Shown: positions 34,356 through 44,350, counted from the stretch's first letter. The stretch is DNA of 64,000 nucleotides from Massilia sp. Root133 (GCF_001426525.1 NZ_LMEW01000035.1:316694-380693), one strand, 5' to 3'. Notes: generated by a model from the sequence alone, not told the origin. Translations and numbers: made by a program.

Positions 34356-35399
34356 TCAGCGGGCGGTCCTGCGCAGGCGCGCGATGCGTTCGGCGGTGTC
34401 GGGGTGCGTGGACAGATACGACATCGATTTCTTCAGCCAGCGGGGGAGCTTGTCCTCGCCCGGACGCGCGCGTTCCAGCGCCTCCAGGGCATCGGCGAGC
34501 ACGTCCGGTTCGAGCCCGTTGCGGCGCAGGACCGCGATCGCGTCGTCGTCCGCTTCCAGCTCCATCGCCCGCGAATACCGCATCTGCGTCAGCACGGCCG
34601 GCAGGCCGGCGGCGACGGCGCTGAAGTCGCCGAACAGCGTGGCCGACATCGCGGCCGTCAGCGACGACCCCGTCATCGCGCGCGTGGCGTGGCGCCGTTC
34701 GATGTGGCCGACCTCGTGGCCGATCACGCCCAGCAGGGCGGCTTTGCCGTTGTCGTCCAGTTCGTTGTCGTCGTCGAGCGCGAGGCGGACCATCGCGTCC
34801 GTCACGATGATCGTGCCGTCCGGCAGCGCCAGCGCATTGGCGCCCAACGTGTCGGACGAGCGCACGAGCAGGCGCACGGGCACGCGCGCGTGCGCGGGCA
34901 GCGCACGGGGCAGCAGGGCTTCGACGTCGGCGATGCGGTCGTCCGAGAGGCGCGACGGCGCCAGCATGCCCTGCGCTTCCAGGCCGGCCAGCGCAGCCTG
35001 GCCGAGCTTCGTGTCGACCGAGGCCGGCAGGCGCGCGGCGACGAATTCGGCGGCGGCCGGCACGCCCCACACGAAACCGGCGCCGAGCAGCGCCAGCAGC
35101 AGGACGAGGGCGGCGAGGGCGGCGGGCCAGCGTGCCTGCCAGCGCTCGACGGCGCTCTTGCGGTAGCCGAGCGCGGCCAGCAGCGCCTGCCGTCCCGGGC
35201 CGTATGGCACCTCGCAGGTGGCGTCGCCGAGGCGCAGCACGAGTGGCGCCTGGTCGAACGGTTCGGCCAGCGCGACGTCCGCCAGGGGAAAGCTGCGTTC
35301 GAACCCGGACGCATCGACGTGCAGGTGGCCATCGCGTACGTCCAGGCCGACCGGTTGCAGGCGGGCGTCGTGGCCATCGAAGAAATGGGCTGCGATCAT
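34356..35399 (-). CDS. M48-family membrane metallopeptidase
   Basis: A zinc peptidase of 347 residues. An N-terminal cytoplasmic beta-domain (about 1-85) precedes one transmembrane helix (~92-115). The periplasmic peptidase domain has HEVGHIERRHA (HExxH) and the third ligand in MELEADDDAI. Its role resembles BepA/LoiP-type envelope quality control, but the N-terminal domain is that of the group paired with YjgN. It follows the YjgN gene by 10 bases in the same direction, a pairing seen across proteobacteria, so the two probably act together. Confidence 0.9.
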   Translation of the reverse strand: MIAAHFFDGHDARLQPVGLDVRDGHLHVDASGFERSFPLADVALAEPFDQAPLVLRLGDATCEVPYGPGRQALLAALGYRKSAVERWQARWPAALAALVLLLALLGAGFVWGVPAAAEFVAARLPASVDTKLGQAALAGLEAQGMLAPSRLSDDRIADVEALLPRALPAHARVPVRLLVRSSDTLGANALALPDGTIIVTDAMVRLALDDDNELDDNGKAALLGVIGHEVGHIERRHATRAMTGSSLTAAMSATLFGDFSAVAAGLPAVLTQMRYSRAMELEADDDAIAVLRRNGLEPDVLADALEALERARPGEDKLPRWLKKSMSYLSTHPDTAERIARLRRTAR

Positions 35400-35409
35400 C
35401 TTGCGCTCC

Positions 35410-36546
35410 TTACCACGACAGGTCGACGCCGAGGAAGTCGGCGATGCCGTCGCCGGCCGCCGCCGCGGGTGGACGCCGGGCCGCCAGCACGGCCTGCTCG
35501 AACCCGTCCGGCGCGTCGACGCTGAGGTGGGCCACGCGATATTTCCACGTGCGCACGACGGCGAACGGGCGGAACAGGCCGAACGTCAGCAGGGTCAGCA
35601 GCACGTTGACCGTCTGCAGGCGCAGATAGGGCCAGGTCCGCATCGCGCACGTGATGCGGATGCCGGGGAAGGATGTGGCCGACCAGGCCAGGTTGTTCAT
35701 GCGCACGAGGATGTACGGCCCCATCAGCAGCATGTAGAGATACGCGAGCACGATGGCGAGGACGGCCGGGAGGAACGCCGCGAACGCCGCCGCCGACTTT
35801 TGCCCGCGCGCCAGATACACCGAGAGGCCGATCGACAGGCCGATGACCACCATCACGCCGAGGCCGATCAGGAATGCGCGCACGTAGGGCTTGGCCAGGT
35901 CAGCCGTGTCGAGCCCGAACGCGGCATGCTGGTCGCCCGCCATCAGGTGCTTGTGCTGGTAGGCCTTCATCGCGCCATGCATCAGCGGCCAGCACAGGTA
36001 CAGCAGGAAGATGGCGCCGACGCCGGGATTCCCCGGCATCAGGGCGACGAGCGCGCCGGGCAGCACGAAGATCGCCACCGGCACGAAGTACACGATGTAG
36101 GCCTCCTTGATGCCGCCCGCGAAGCCGAACGGCAGGCCGCGGTAGACCGTGTTCGACAGGCGGAAACGCAGCGCGGACCGCATCATGAAGGGCAGGCCGG
36201 CCAGCAGCAGTGCGACGGTGACGACGCCCACCTTGAGCGAGAAGCCGAACGCGTAGTGATACGCCGCCAGCAGCGCCACCGCGAGGATGCGTCCGCGCAG
36301 GATCGCTTTCGGGTCGCCGCGGAAGTCGAAGCCGGCGCCGGCGAGCTGGGTGTTCCGGTAAAAATACTGCAGCCGGCGGGTCTTGGCCCAAGCCGAGTAG
36401 ATGCCCAGCGTGGCCACCGTCAGCATCAGGTTGACGATCCAGATGCGGAAGTATTCGGCGCCGCTGCCGGAGAACGACAGGCCATGCGAAGTCGGCGCAT
36501 CGAAAGGACGGTCGTCAGGTGCGTGCATGGCCGATTTTCTTGACAT
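35410..36546 (-). CDS. YjgN-family (DUF898) polytopic membrane protein
   Basis: An inner-membrane protein with about nine transmembrane helices and 378 residues. Family marks are EYFRIWIVNLMLTVATLGIYSAWAKTRRLQYF near the N-terminus (first 20 only conserved strongly) and the repeated C-terminal LLTLLTFGLFRPFAVVRTWK. The function of DUF898 is not established. Three starts are possible (36591, 36546, 36528), none with a clear ribosome site; 36546 is a compromise. It is the first gene of a unit with the M48 peptidase and is divergent from pyrG. Confidence 0.85.
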   Translation of the reverse strand: MSRKSAMHAPDDRPFDAPTSHGLSFSGSGAEYFRIWIVNLMLTVATLGIYSAWAKTRRLQYFYRNTQLAGAGFDFRGDPKAILRGRILAVALLAAYHYAFGFSLKVGVVTVALLLAGLPFMMRSALRFRLSNTVYRGLPFGFAGGIKEAYIVYFVPVAIFVLPGALVALMPGNPGVGAIFLLYLCWPLMHGAMKAYQHKHLMAGDQHAAFGLDTADLAKPYVRAFLIGLGVMVVIGLSIGLSVYLARGQKSAAAFAAFLPAVLAIVLAYLYMLLMGPYILVRMNNLAWSATSFPGIRITCAMRTWPYLRLQTVNVLLTLLTFGLFRPFAVVRTWKYRVAHLSVDAPDGFEQAVLAARRPPAAAAGDGIADFLGVDLSW

Positions 36547-36639
36547 GGAAGAAAGATCACCAGTGTAGCCATAGTTCCCCATTGTTGGCAATGGGATATG
36601 TTGCCAAGATGGAATGAGGAAGTATTTGCAGGTTTAAGG

Positions 36640-36674
36640 TATAATTTCTATTTCCCGCGCGTGCCGTTCGGCAC
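36640..36674 (+). promoter_or_regulatory. pyrG -10 element and leader hairpin
   Basis: TATAAT at 36640-36645. Transcription should start near a T/C-rich stretch (TTTCCC, 36651-36656). GTGCCG-TT-CGGCAC (36661-36674) then forms a stable hairpin that ends 10 bases before the pyrG ATG. No good -35 is seen. Hairpins at this place control some pyrimidine genes, but no test is possible here. Confidence 0.4.
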
Positions 36675-36684
36675 CTTCTGCACA

Positions 36685-38364
36685 ATGACCAAATTCGTAT
36701 TCGTCACTGGCGGCGTCGTGTCTTCCCTGGGTAAAGGGATCGCGGCCGCCTCCCTCGCCGCGATCCTCGAATCGCGCGGTCTCAAAGTCACCATGCTCAA
36801 GCTCGACCCGTACATCAACGTGGACCCGGGCACGATGAGCCCCACCCAGCACGGCGAAGTGTTCGTCACCGACGACGGCGCCGAGACCGACCTGGACCTG
36901 GGCCACTACGAGCGCTTCATCAGCACGCGGATGAAGAAGGTGAACAACTTCACGACCGGCCAGATCTATGAATCGGTGATCCGCAAGGAACGCCGTGGCG
37001 AGTACCTCGGCAAGACCGTGCAGGTGATCCCGCACATTACCAACGAGATCCAGGACTACATCCGCCGCGGCGCCGAAGGCGTCGACGTCGCGCTCGTCGA
37101 GATCGGCGGCACCGTCGGCGACATCGAGTCGCTGCCGTTCCTCGAAGCCGCGCGCCAGCTGTCGCTGCGCCAGGGCCGCAAGGGCGCCGCGTTCGTGCAC
37201 CTGACCCTCGTGCCGTACATCTCGTCCGCCGGCGAACTGAAGACCAAGCCCACCCAGCACTCGGTGCAGAAACTGCGCGAGATCGGTATTTCGCCGAACG
37301 CGCTGCTGTGCCGCGCCGACCGCCGCATCCCGGACGACGAGCGCGCCAAGATCTCGCTGTTCGCCAACGTCGAAGAGCAGGCCGTCATCTCCGTATGGGA
37401 CGTCGACACGATCTATAAAGTGCCGCAGGTGCTGCACGACCAGGGCCTGGACGACATCATCCTCGACGCCCTCGGCCTCGAGGCGCCCAAGGCCGACCTG
37501 TCGATGTGGACGAAGCTGATCCACACGCTGGAGAATCCGAAGCACGAAGTCACGATCGGCATGGTCGGCAAGTACGTCGACCTGATCGAGTCGTACAAGT
37601 CCCTGACGGAAGCGCTGCGCCACGCCGGCATCCACACGGAAAGCCGCGTCAACATCGAATACATCGACTCGGAAGAGATCGAGTCGACGGGCTGCGCCAA
37701 CCTGGCCAAGTACGACGCCATCCTCGTGCCGGGCGGCTTCGGCAAGCGCGGCGTGGAAGGCAAGATCATGGCCGCCCGCTATGCCCGCGAAAACCGGATC
37801 CCGTACCTGGGCATCTGCCTGGGCATGCAGGTCGCGCTGATCGAATACGCGCGCCACATGGCCGGCCTGCCGAACGCCAACTCGACGGAATTCGATCCGG
37901 AGACCGACCAGCCGGTCGTCGCCCTGATCAACGAGTGGCAGAACCACGACGGCAAGGTCGAGAAGCGCGACGTCAATTCCGACCTGGGCGGCACCATGCG
38001 CCTGGGCGCGCAGACCTGCGCCGTGAACCCGGGCACGCTGGCCGCCGAGATCTACGGCAACGTCGTGACGGAGCGCCACCGCCACCGCTACGAAGCGAAC
38101 AATTACTACCTGCCGAAGGTCGAAGCTGCAGGCCTCGTCGTCGCGGCGCGTACGCCGAACGAAGACCTGTGCGAGATCATGGAACTGCCGCGCAATGTCC
38201 ACCCGTGGTACATGGGCGTGCAATTCCACCCCGAGTTCAAGTCGACGCCGCGTAACGGCCACCCGCTGTTCTCGTCGTTCATCCAGGCCGCGCTGGCCCA
38301 CCAGGCAGCGAGCGGCAACAAGCAGGCCGCAAACACGCCTGCACTGCAAGGAGATGCAGCATGA
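36685..38364 (+). CDS. pyrG: CTP synthase
   Basis: Makes CTP from UTP, ATP and glutamine; 559 residues. The N-terminal synthase domain starts MTKFVFVTGGVVSSLGKGIA and contains the conserved P-loop region and HYERFI. The C-terminal class I glutamine amidotransferase has the nucleophile in LGICLGMQ and catalytic His/Glu in QFHPEFKS. The tail after residue ~545 is Ala/Gln-rich and not conserved. An upstream in-frame ATG at 36598 lies in the promoter region and was rejected. The stop overlaps the kdsA ATG (ATGA), giving tight coupling. Confidence 0.98.
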   Translation: MTKFVFVTGGVVSSLGKGIAAASLAAILESRGLKVTMLKLDPYINVDPGTMSPTQHGEVFVTDDGAETDLDLGHYERFISTRMKKVNNFTTGQIYESVIRKERRGEYLGKTVQVIPHITNEIQDYIRRGAEGVDVALVEIGGTVGDIESLPFLEAARQLSLRQGRKGAAFVHLTLVPYISSAGELKTKPTQHSVQKLREIGISPNALLCRADRRIPDDERAKISLFANVEEQAVISVWDVDTIYKVPQVLHDQGLDDIILDALGLEAPKADLSMWTKLIHTLENPKHEVTIGMVGKYVDLIESYKSLTEALRHAGIHTESRVNIEYIDSEEIESTGCANLAKYDAILVPGGFGKRGVEGKIMAARYARENRIPYLGICLGMQVALIEYARHMAGLPNANSTEFDPETDQPVVALINEWQNHDGKVEKRDVNSDLGGTMRLGAQTCAVNPGTLAAEIYGNVVTERHRHRYEANNYYLPKVEAAGLVVAARTPNEDLCEIMELPRNVHPWYMGVQFHPEFKSTPRNGHPLFSSFIQAALAHQAASGNKQAANTPALQGDAA

Positions 38365-39212
38365 AACTGTGCGGATTCGACGTCGGCCTCGACCAGCCGA
38401 TCTTCCTGATCGCCGGCACCTGCGTGATCGAGTCGCGCCAGATGGCCATGGACGTGGCCGGCCAGCTGAAGGAAATCACCTCGGCGCTGGGCATCCCGTT
38501 CATCTATAAATCGTCGTTCGACAAGGCGAACCGTTCGTCCGGCAAGTCGTTCCGCGGCCCCGGCATGGAAAAAGGCCTGGAGATCCTGGCCGACGTGCGC
38601 AAGGAAATCGGCGTGCCCGTCCTGACCGACGTGCACACCGAGGAAGAGATCCCGGTCGTCGCGAGCGTCGTGGACGTGCTGCAGACGCCGGCCTTCCTGT
38701 GCCGCCAGACCGACTTCATCAACGCCTGCGCCCGTTCCGGCAAGCCCGTGAACATCAAGAAGGGCCAGTTCCTGGCACCGGGCGACATGAAGAACGTGAT
38801 CGACAAGGCGCGCGCCGCAGCTGCGGAAGCCGGCCTGTCCGACCAGTTCATGGCGTGCGAGCGCGGCGTCTCGTTCGGCTACAACAACCTGGTTTCCGAC
38901 ATGCGTTCGCTCGCCATCATGCGCGAGTCGAACTGCCCGATCGTGTTCGACGCCACCCACTCGGTGCAGCTGCCGGGCGGGCAGGGGACGTCGTCCGGCG
39001 GCCAGCGCGAGCACGTGCCCGTGCTGGCGCGCGCAGCGGTCGCGGCGGGCGTGTCGGGCCTGTTCATGGAAACCCACCCGAATCCCGCGTGCGCGCTGTC
39101 GGACGGCCCGAATGCCGTGCCGCTCGCCCGCATGAAGGATTTGCTGACCACACTGGTCGATATCGACCGTATCGTCAAGAAGGCCGGCTTTATCGAATCG
39201 GACTTTCAATAG
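38361..39212 (+). CDS. kdsA: 3-deoxy-8-phosphooctulonate synthase
   Basis: Condenses phosphoenolpyruvate with arabinose 5-phosphate to KDO 8-phosphate for lipopolysaccharide. 283 residues, the usual length. Conserved segments are LIAGTCVIESRQMA, FIYKSSFDKANRSS, PVLTDVHTEEE, NIKKGQFLAPGDMKNV, CERGVSFGYNNLV and FMETHPNPACALSDGPN. It lacks the metal-ligand cysteine near the N-terminus seen in metal-dependent KdsA (the early segment reads LIAGTCVIES as in the E. coli type), so metal dependence is undecided. A paired-palindrome repeat separates it from eno. Confidence 0.97.
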   Translation: MKLCGFDVGLDQPIFLIAGTCVIESRQMAMDVAGQLKEITSALGIPFIYKSSFDKANRSSGKSFRGPGMEKGLEILADVRKEIGVPVLTDVHTEEEIPVVASVVDVLQTPAFLCRQTDFINACARSGKPVNIKKGQFLAPGDMKNVIDKARAAAAEAGLSDQFMACERGVSFGYNNLVSDMRSLAIMRESNCPIVFDATHSVQLPGGQGTSSGGQREHVPVLARAAVAAGVSGLFMETHPNPACALSDGPNAVPLARMKDLLTTLVDIDRIVKKAGFIESDFQ

Positions 39213-39251
39213 CAGGAACGTGGCGTACCACGTCGTTCCGTAAGCGTAACG

Positions 39252-39334
39252 ACGTCGTCCCCGCGAACGCGGGGACCCATGCCGAGCGTATCGAAGTGGC
39301 TCGGCATGGATTCCCGCCCAGGCGGGAATGACGG
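39252..39334. repeat. Dispersed paired-palindrome repeat, copy 3
   Basis: Left unit 39252-39279 (ACGTCGTCCCCGCGAACGCG, then GGGACCCA) and right unit 39307-39334 (TGGATTCCCGCCCAGGCGGG, then AATGACGG). The 27-base core is itself an inverted repeat (TGCCGAGC/GCTCGGCA), so the whole element can fold as one long hairpin. Between kdsA and eno. Confidence 0.9.
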
Positions 39335-39403
39335 GCTCAATAAAGCGCGCCGTGCGGCTTGGCGCGACTGTATCGATTCTTACTTTCTGGAGATTAAAGA
39401 ACC

Positions 39404-40690
<1,287 letters not shown>

Positions 40691-40756
40691 TCGAGTAGTA
40701 TGGACACGGGTTCGTTCGCCGGGCTCGTGTCGACACCCCGCCAGCCGTATTCATCC

Positions 40757-41101
40757 ATGCGCCTCATCACCCTTGCCCTGGCAGCCCTGCTGCTGCTGAT
40801 CCAGTATCCCCTGTGGCTGGGGAAGGGCGGCTGGCTTACCGTGGCCGACCTGGAATCCCAGGTGGCCGCGAGCCGCGCCAAGACCGAGCAGCTGAAAGCC
40901 CGCAACGCCAAGCTGGAATCGGAAGTGCGCGACCTGAAGGACGGCCTCGGCGCCGTCGAGGAACGCGCGCGCTACGACCTGGGCATGATCAAGTCGAACG
41001 AGATCTTCGTGCAGGTATTGCGCAAGGACGAGAAGCCGGCCGTCATGATGACGGAACCGCCGCCGCCACCGCCGCCGAAGGTCAAGAAGGGCGCGCCATG
41101 A
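40757..41101 (+). CDS. ftsB: Cell-division protein FtsB
   Basis: FtsB links FtsL and FtsQ in the divisome at the inner membrane. 114 residues: short cytoplasmic start MRLITL, a transmembrane helix (about 4-20), the conserved LWLGKGGW, a coiled coil (about 28-65, VAASRAKTEQLKARNAKLES) and the family end segment EERARYDLGMIKSNEIFVQV. The C-terminal tail is proline-rich with seven consecutive prolines (EPPPPPPPKVKK), which would need EF-P for translation and is unusual for FtsB. An ATG at 40700 was rejected because it lies outside the conserved part. The stop overlaps the next start (ATGA). Confidence 0.93.
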   Translation: MRLITLALAALLLLIQYPLWLGKGGWLTVADLESQVAASRAKTEQLKARNAKLESEVRDLKDGLGAVEERARYDLGMIKSNEIFVQVLRKDEKPAVMMTEPPPPPPPKVKKGAP

Positions 41102-41376
41102 CCCCCACGGAATCGTCCCCGCCGGCGCTCGACACGCTCGAGGCCGTCGCGGGCTACCTCGCCGCCGCGTTCGATGCCGGCGATCCCGACACCATGACGG
41201 AGGCGCTGAAGTTGGTCGCGCGCTCCGCGGGCCTCACGCACCTGGCCGCCGCGGCCGGCCTGCCGCGCGACCTGCTCGCCGCGGCGATGAACCGCGGCGA
41301 GATGGGCCTCGATAGCCTGCTGGCCATCATGAAGGTCATCGATTTGCACCGTCCGGCCGACGGCGCACCCAATTGA
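41098..41376 (+). CDS. HTH antidote-like protein (COG3636 type), no toxin partner
   Basis: A 92-residue protein with the layout of the COG3636 'addiction module antidote' family: AGYLAAAFDAGDPDTMTEAL, LVARSAGLTHLAAAAGLPRD as the helix-turn-helix, and LDSLLAIMKVIDLH at the end. In toxin-antitoxin pairs such proteins are the antitoxin to RelE/HigB-like killers. Here it is coupled to ftsB by a 4-base overlap, and no small toxin gene is near, so it probably acts as an orphan regulator. DNA binding is inferred. Confidence 0.75.
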   Translation: MTPTESSPPALDTLEAVAGYLAAAFDAGDPDTMTEALKLVARSAGLTHLAAAAGLPRDLLAAAMNRGEMGLDSLLAIMKVIDLHRPADGAPN

Positions 41377-41450
41377 TCAAGCTTCTCGCGCCCGCCGGCG
41401 TTCGCTGCCGCCACTGATTGCAGCCGCGCACGCCGGCGGCCGCGCCCCTG

Positions 41451-41870
41451 TCAGGCGCCGGCCCCGACGGCGCCCGGCGGCGCATAACCCGGCTCCAGCA
41501 GGCCGGGAATCGGTTCTCCTTCCACGACGACGATCTCGCCGAGGCTCTGCGCACGCGCGACGATGCGGTCGCCGTTCGCGATATGGCTGCCCACGAGGGC
41601 GATCGGCCGGTTCGCATACGTCGACGCATGTCCGGCGCCGGACACGATCACGCTCTCGCTGCCGTCCGGGTAGCGAACCCGGTCGCCGACGCAGGCGATG
41701 CGGAAATCGTCCGCGGGCTCGCCCTGCGATGCGAGCACGACTTCGCCACCGCGGCGGGTGCGCGAACCGATCGTGGCGATGGGGTAGCGGGCGACCACTT
41801 TACGGGGTGCGCCCTGGGCTGTGGCTGTGTTGGCGTTGGTGGCTGCATCATTGCTACGTACTGATTTCAT
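41451..41870 (-). CDS. PAAR-domain protein
   Basis: PAAR proteins sharpen the tip of type VI secretion spikes on VgrG. The 139-residue protein has the repeating glycine/valine pattern of PAAR: YPIATIGSRTRRGGEV, IACVGDRVRYPDGSESVIVS, RPIALVGSHIANGDRI. No effector domain is fused and no vgrG or other secretion gene lies in the window, so an orphan tip protein is likely. The start at 41870 follows GGAGAACCGG; a start 87 bases upstream has no ribosome site. Confidence 0.75.
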   Translation of the reverse strand: MKSVRSNDAATNANTATAQGAPRKVVARYPIATIGSRTRRGGEVVLASQGEPADDFRIACVGDRVRYPDGSESVIVSGAGHASTYANRPIALVGSHIANGDRIVARAQSLGEIVVVEGEPIPGLLEPGYAPPGAVGAGA

Positions 41871-42074
41871 CCGGTTCTCCAAAAGTTTGCAAAACGGGAC
41901 GCGAAAAAGCGACACATTCCCGGTCTCAAGTGCACGAGTTCGTACACTGGAGGCCATTGAAACGCGTCGTTGATTTAAACCAATTGATGCAGCGCAATTT
42001 GAACCGGCCGGTCATCCGGAATCAGGGAATTCCGACAGGGTTGCCGGTTAACTTCCGACCGGCAATAAAGAGGA

Positions 42075-42110
42075 TGCCGCATCGGCCCCTGATCAGGGGC
42101 CGTCTGCGGC
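42075..42110 (-). terminator. Nested palindrome after dps
   Basis: Inner perfect palindrome GGCCCCTGATCAGGGGCC (42084-42101) inside TGCCGCA/TGCGGCA arms, 14 bases after the dps stop. The minus-strand sequence after it (TCCTCTTTATT) is U-rich but not a clean run. It is probably the dps terminator. Confidence 0.6.
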
Positions 42111-42123
42111 AGAAAAGGCGGGA

Positions 42124-42609
42124 TCAGGCCGACTGGCCGTTCTCGAGGAAGGAACGCAGCATCCACGCATTCTTTTCGTGGATCTCCATGCGGTCACTCA
42201 GCATGCCGGCGCTCGGCTGGTCATTGGCCTCGTCGGCGATCTTGAACGCCTCGCGCACGGTGCGGATCAGCGCTTCCTGGCCGTCGACCAGCTGGCGGAT
42301 CATTTCCTGCGCGTTCGGCACGCCGGCTTCTTCCTTGATCGACGACAGTTCCACGAAGCGGGCATAGGTGCCCGGCGCGAAATGACCGAGGGCGCGGATG
42401 CGTTCGGCGATGTTGTCCAGCGCGTTCCACAGTTCCGTGTATTGTTCCATGAACATGATGTGCAGCGTCTGGAACATCGGACCCGTCACGTTCCAGTGGA
42501 AGTTGTGGGTCTTCAGGTACAGCATATAGCTGTCCGCCAGCACGCGCGACAGGGCGTTGGCGATGTTGGCGCGGTCTTCGGTGCTGATGCCGATATTGAT
42601 GTTGCTCAT
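42124..42609 (-). CDS. dps: Dps-family DNA-protection / ferritin-like protein
   Basis: Forms a dodecamer that oxidises and stores iron and protects DNA in starvation and oxidative stress. 161 residues. The intersubunit ferroxidase site is visible: THNFHWNVTGP (His), FMEQYTELWNALDNIAERIRA (His-less helix with Asp/Glu ligands) ahead of the LGHFAPGTYA segment. The Lys/Arg-rich N-terminal DNA-binding tail of E. coli Dps is absent (MSNINIGISTEDRAN). A GGAGAA ribosome site precedes the ATG. It stands alone, with its own hairpin downstream. Confidence 0.95.
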   Translation of the reverse strand: MSNINIGISTEDRANIANALSRVLADSYMLYLKTHNFHWNVTGPMFQTLHIMFMEQYTELWNALDNIAERIRALGHFAPGTYARFVELSSIKEEAGVPNAQEMIRQLVDGQEALIRTVREAFKIADEANDQPSAGMLSDRMEIHEKNAWMLRSFLENGQSA

Positions 42610-42692
42610 GGTGTTCTCCTGTCGTTTGTCATTGATGACAGCTTAGCAGGAACCACCAATAGCCGCAGTTTATATTACCAATCAAAATGATA

Positions 42693-42713
42693 GGGGACGT
42701 CAATGACGCCCCC
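42693..42713 (-). terminator. Hairpin after hslO
   Basis: On the minus strand GGGGGCGTC-ATT-GACGTCCCC with one unpaired base, then TATCATTTTG. It starts nine bases after the hslO stop. Confidence 0.55.
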
Positions 42714-42721
42714 TTGTTCGA

Positions 42722-43678
42722 TCAGTGCTTGATGCTGGAAGCAGGTGCCACGGCGTCGGCCGTCGTGTCACTGGCGAACAATTGCGCGCAGTCGACGGCA
42801 TCGAAGCCGTAGTGCTTGCCGCAGAAGTCGCAGTTGATGCCCAGTTCGCCCAGGTCGTGCAGGGCGGACTCGACTTCTTCCTTGCCCAGCATCCTGAGCA
42901 TGTTGCCCACTTTTTCGCGCGAGCAGGTGCAGTGGAAGACCGGATGCAGCGGGTCGAACACGCGGATCGTCTCTTCCCAGAACAGGCGCCGGAGCAGCGT
43001 TTCCACGTCGGTCGTGAGCAGCTCTTCCTGCTTCAAGGTCTGGCCCAGCATGACGGCGCGGGTCCACGTCTCGAGGTCTTCTTCCTCGCTGGCCTGCTTG
43101 ACCTGGCCTTCGACGTTGGAATTGCGCGGCAGCTTTTGCAGCAGCAGGCCGCGCGCGACGTTCTCGTCGGCCGCCAGCCACAGCTTGGTGTCCATCTGTT
43201 CCGAGCGCAGCATGTAGTTCTCGATGACGGTCGCGATGTCCTCGCCGACGAGCGGCACGACGCCCTGGTACGGCTGCTGGCCCGGGACCTTGTCCTGCGG
43301 GTCGAGCGTGATCACGAAGCGGCCATGGCCATGCTGGTTCAGCAATTGCGCGACGGACGCGTCGTCCGGCACGTCCGCGCCTTCGCGCAGCTTGGCGGTG
43401 GCGCGCATGCGCAGGTTCGCGTCGCACTCGACGACGAGCAGTTTCACCAGGCCGTCGCCATGGATCTGCATGACGATCGAGCCGTTGAACTTGAGGTTGG
43501 CGGACAGCAGCGCCGCCGCGGCGACCATTTCGCCCAGCAAGGCGCGCACCGCCTTCGGGTAGACGTGGCGCGACTGGATCTCGCGCCACGCGTTGGAGAT
43601 CTCGACGAGCTCGCCGCGGACGGCTGCGTTGTCGAAGATGAATTTCTGGAGGGTGTCCTTGCTGGTATCAGTCGTCAT
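42722..43678 (-). CDS. hslO: Redox-regulated chaperone Hsp33
   Basis: Hsp33 is switched on by oxidation and protects unfolded proteins. 318 residues: N-terminal substrate-binding domain (LQKFIFDNAAVRGELVEISN, AVRALLGEMVAAAALL), then the zinc redox switch with CTCSREK and CDFCGKHYGF, which together give the four cysteines C-X-C and C-X2-C. It follows the gamma-carbonic anhydrase gene by 3 bases in the same direction, so they form one unit. A C-terminal extension of about 20 residues is not conserved. Confidence 0.96.
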   Translation of the reverse strand: MTTDTSKDTLQKFIFDNAAVRGELVEISNAWREIQSRHVYPKAVRALLGEMVAAAALLSANLKFNGSIVMQIHGDGLVKLLVVECDANLRMRATAKLREGADVPDDASVAQLLNQHGHGRFVITLDPQDKVPGQQPYQGVVPLVGEDIATVIENYMLRSEQMDTKLWLAADENVARGLLLQKLPRNSNVEGQVKQASEEEDLETWTRAVMLGQTLKQEELLTTDVETLLRRLFWEETIRVFDPLHPVFHCTCSREKVGNMLRMLGKEEVESALHDLGELGINCDFCGKHYGFDAVDCAQLFASDTTADAVAPASSIKH

Positions 43679-43681
43679 TCT

Positions 43682-44206
43682 TTATCCGATTTTCTTGAGC
43701 TCCGCCTTGAAGCGTTTGCCGCGCTCGACATAGCTGGCGGCATTGCCCTGCAGGCGGAGCAGGTCGTCTTCCGTGAGCGTGCGCACCACCTTGGCCGGGG
43801 CGCCCAGGATCAGCGAACCGTCCGGGAACTCCTTGCCTTCGGTGACCACGGCGCCGGCTCCCACGAGGCAGCCCTTGCCGATCTTCGCGCCGTTCAGCAC
43901 CACGGCCTGGATGCCGATCAGCGCGCCGTCGCCGACGGTGCAGCCATGCAGCATCGCCTGGTGGCCGACGGTGACGTTCTTGCCGAGCACGAGCGGAAAG
44001 CCCATGTCCGTGTGCATCACCGTGCCTTCCTGGACATTGCTGCCGGTGCCGATCGTGATGCGCTCGTTGTCGCCGCGGATCGTCACGCCGGACCACACCG
44101 AGGCATCCGCCGCGACCGTCACTTTGCCGATCAAGGTGGCCGAATCGGCGATATAGGCCGACGGATCGATCTCGGGCGCATCTTCGCCCAGCTGGTAAAT
44201 CGCCAT
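43682..44206 (-). CDS. Gamma-carbonic-anhydrase-like hexapeptide protein
   Basis: A left-handed beta-helix trimer protein of 174 residues, related to YrdA/CaiE/PaaY. Hexapeptide repeats run from about residue 12 to 130 (SATLIGKVTVAADASVWSGV, IRGDNERITIG, NVQEGTVMHTD, TVGHQAMLHGC). Metal-binding histidines are in VMHTD, TVGHQAMLHGC. A short C-terminal helix follows (LLRLQGNAASYVERGKRFKA). True carbonic anhydrase activity is not assured in this group. It is the first gene of a unit with hslO. Confidence 0.9.
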   Translation of the reverse strand: MAIYQLGEDAPEIDPSAYIADSATLIGKVTVAADASVWSGVTIRGDNERITIGTGSNVQEGTVMHTDMGFPLVLGKNVTVGHQAMLHGCTVGDGALIGIQAVVLNGAKIGKGCLVGAGAVVTEGKEFPDGSLILGAPAKVVRTLTEDDLLRLQGNAASYVERGKRFKAELKKIG

Positions 44207-44350
44207 GGAGTGCTCGCGGAAGGTTGAGATGCCCGTATTTTACGCCTTCACGCTCGTAAGGGGCCCAGATGGGGCTGGCCTGCAGGATTACAAGCTTCGT
44301 GCTTATAATGCGAACGGTCGTACTAATTTAACTCGCAAACAGGAACCGCC

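Noticed and set aside
41451..41870. Evidence of a type VI secretion cluster
   Set aside because: Only a lone PAAR-domain protein is present; no vgrG, hcp, tss or effector gene is nearby.
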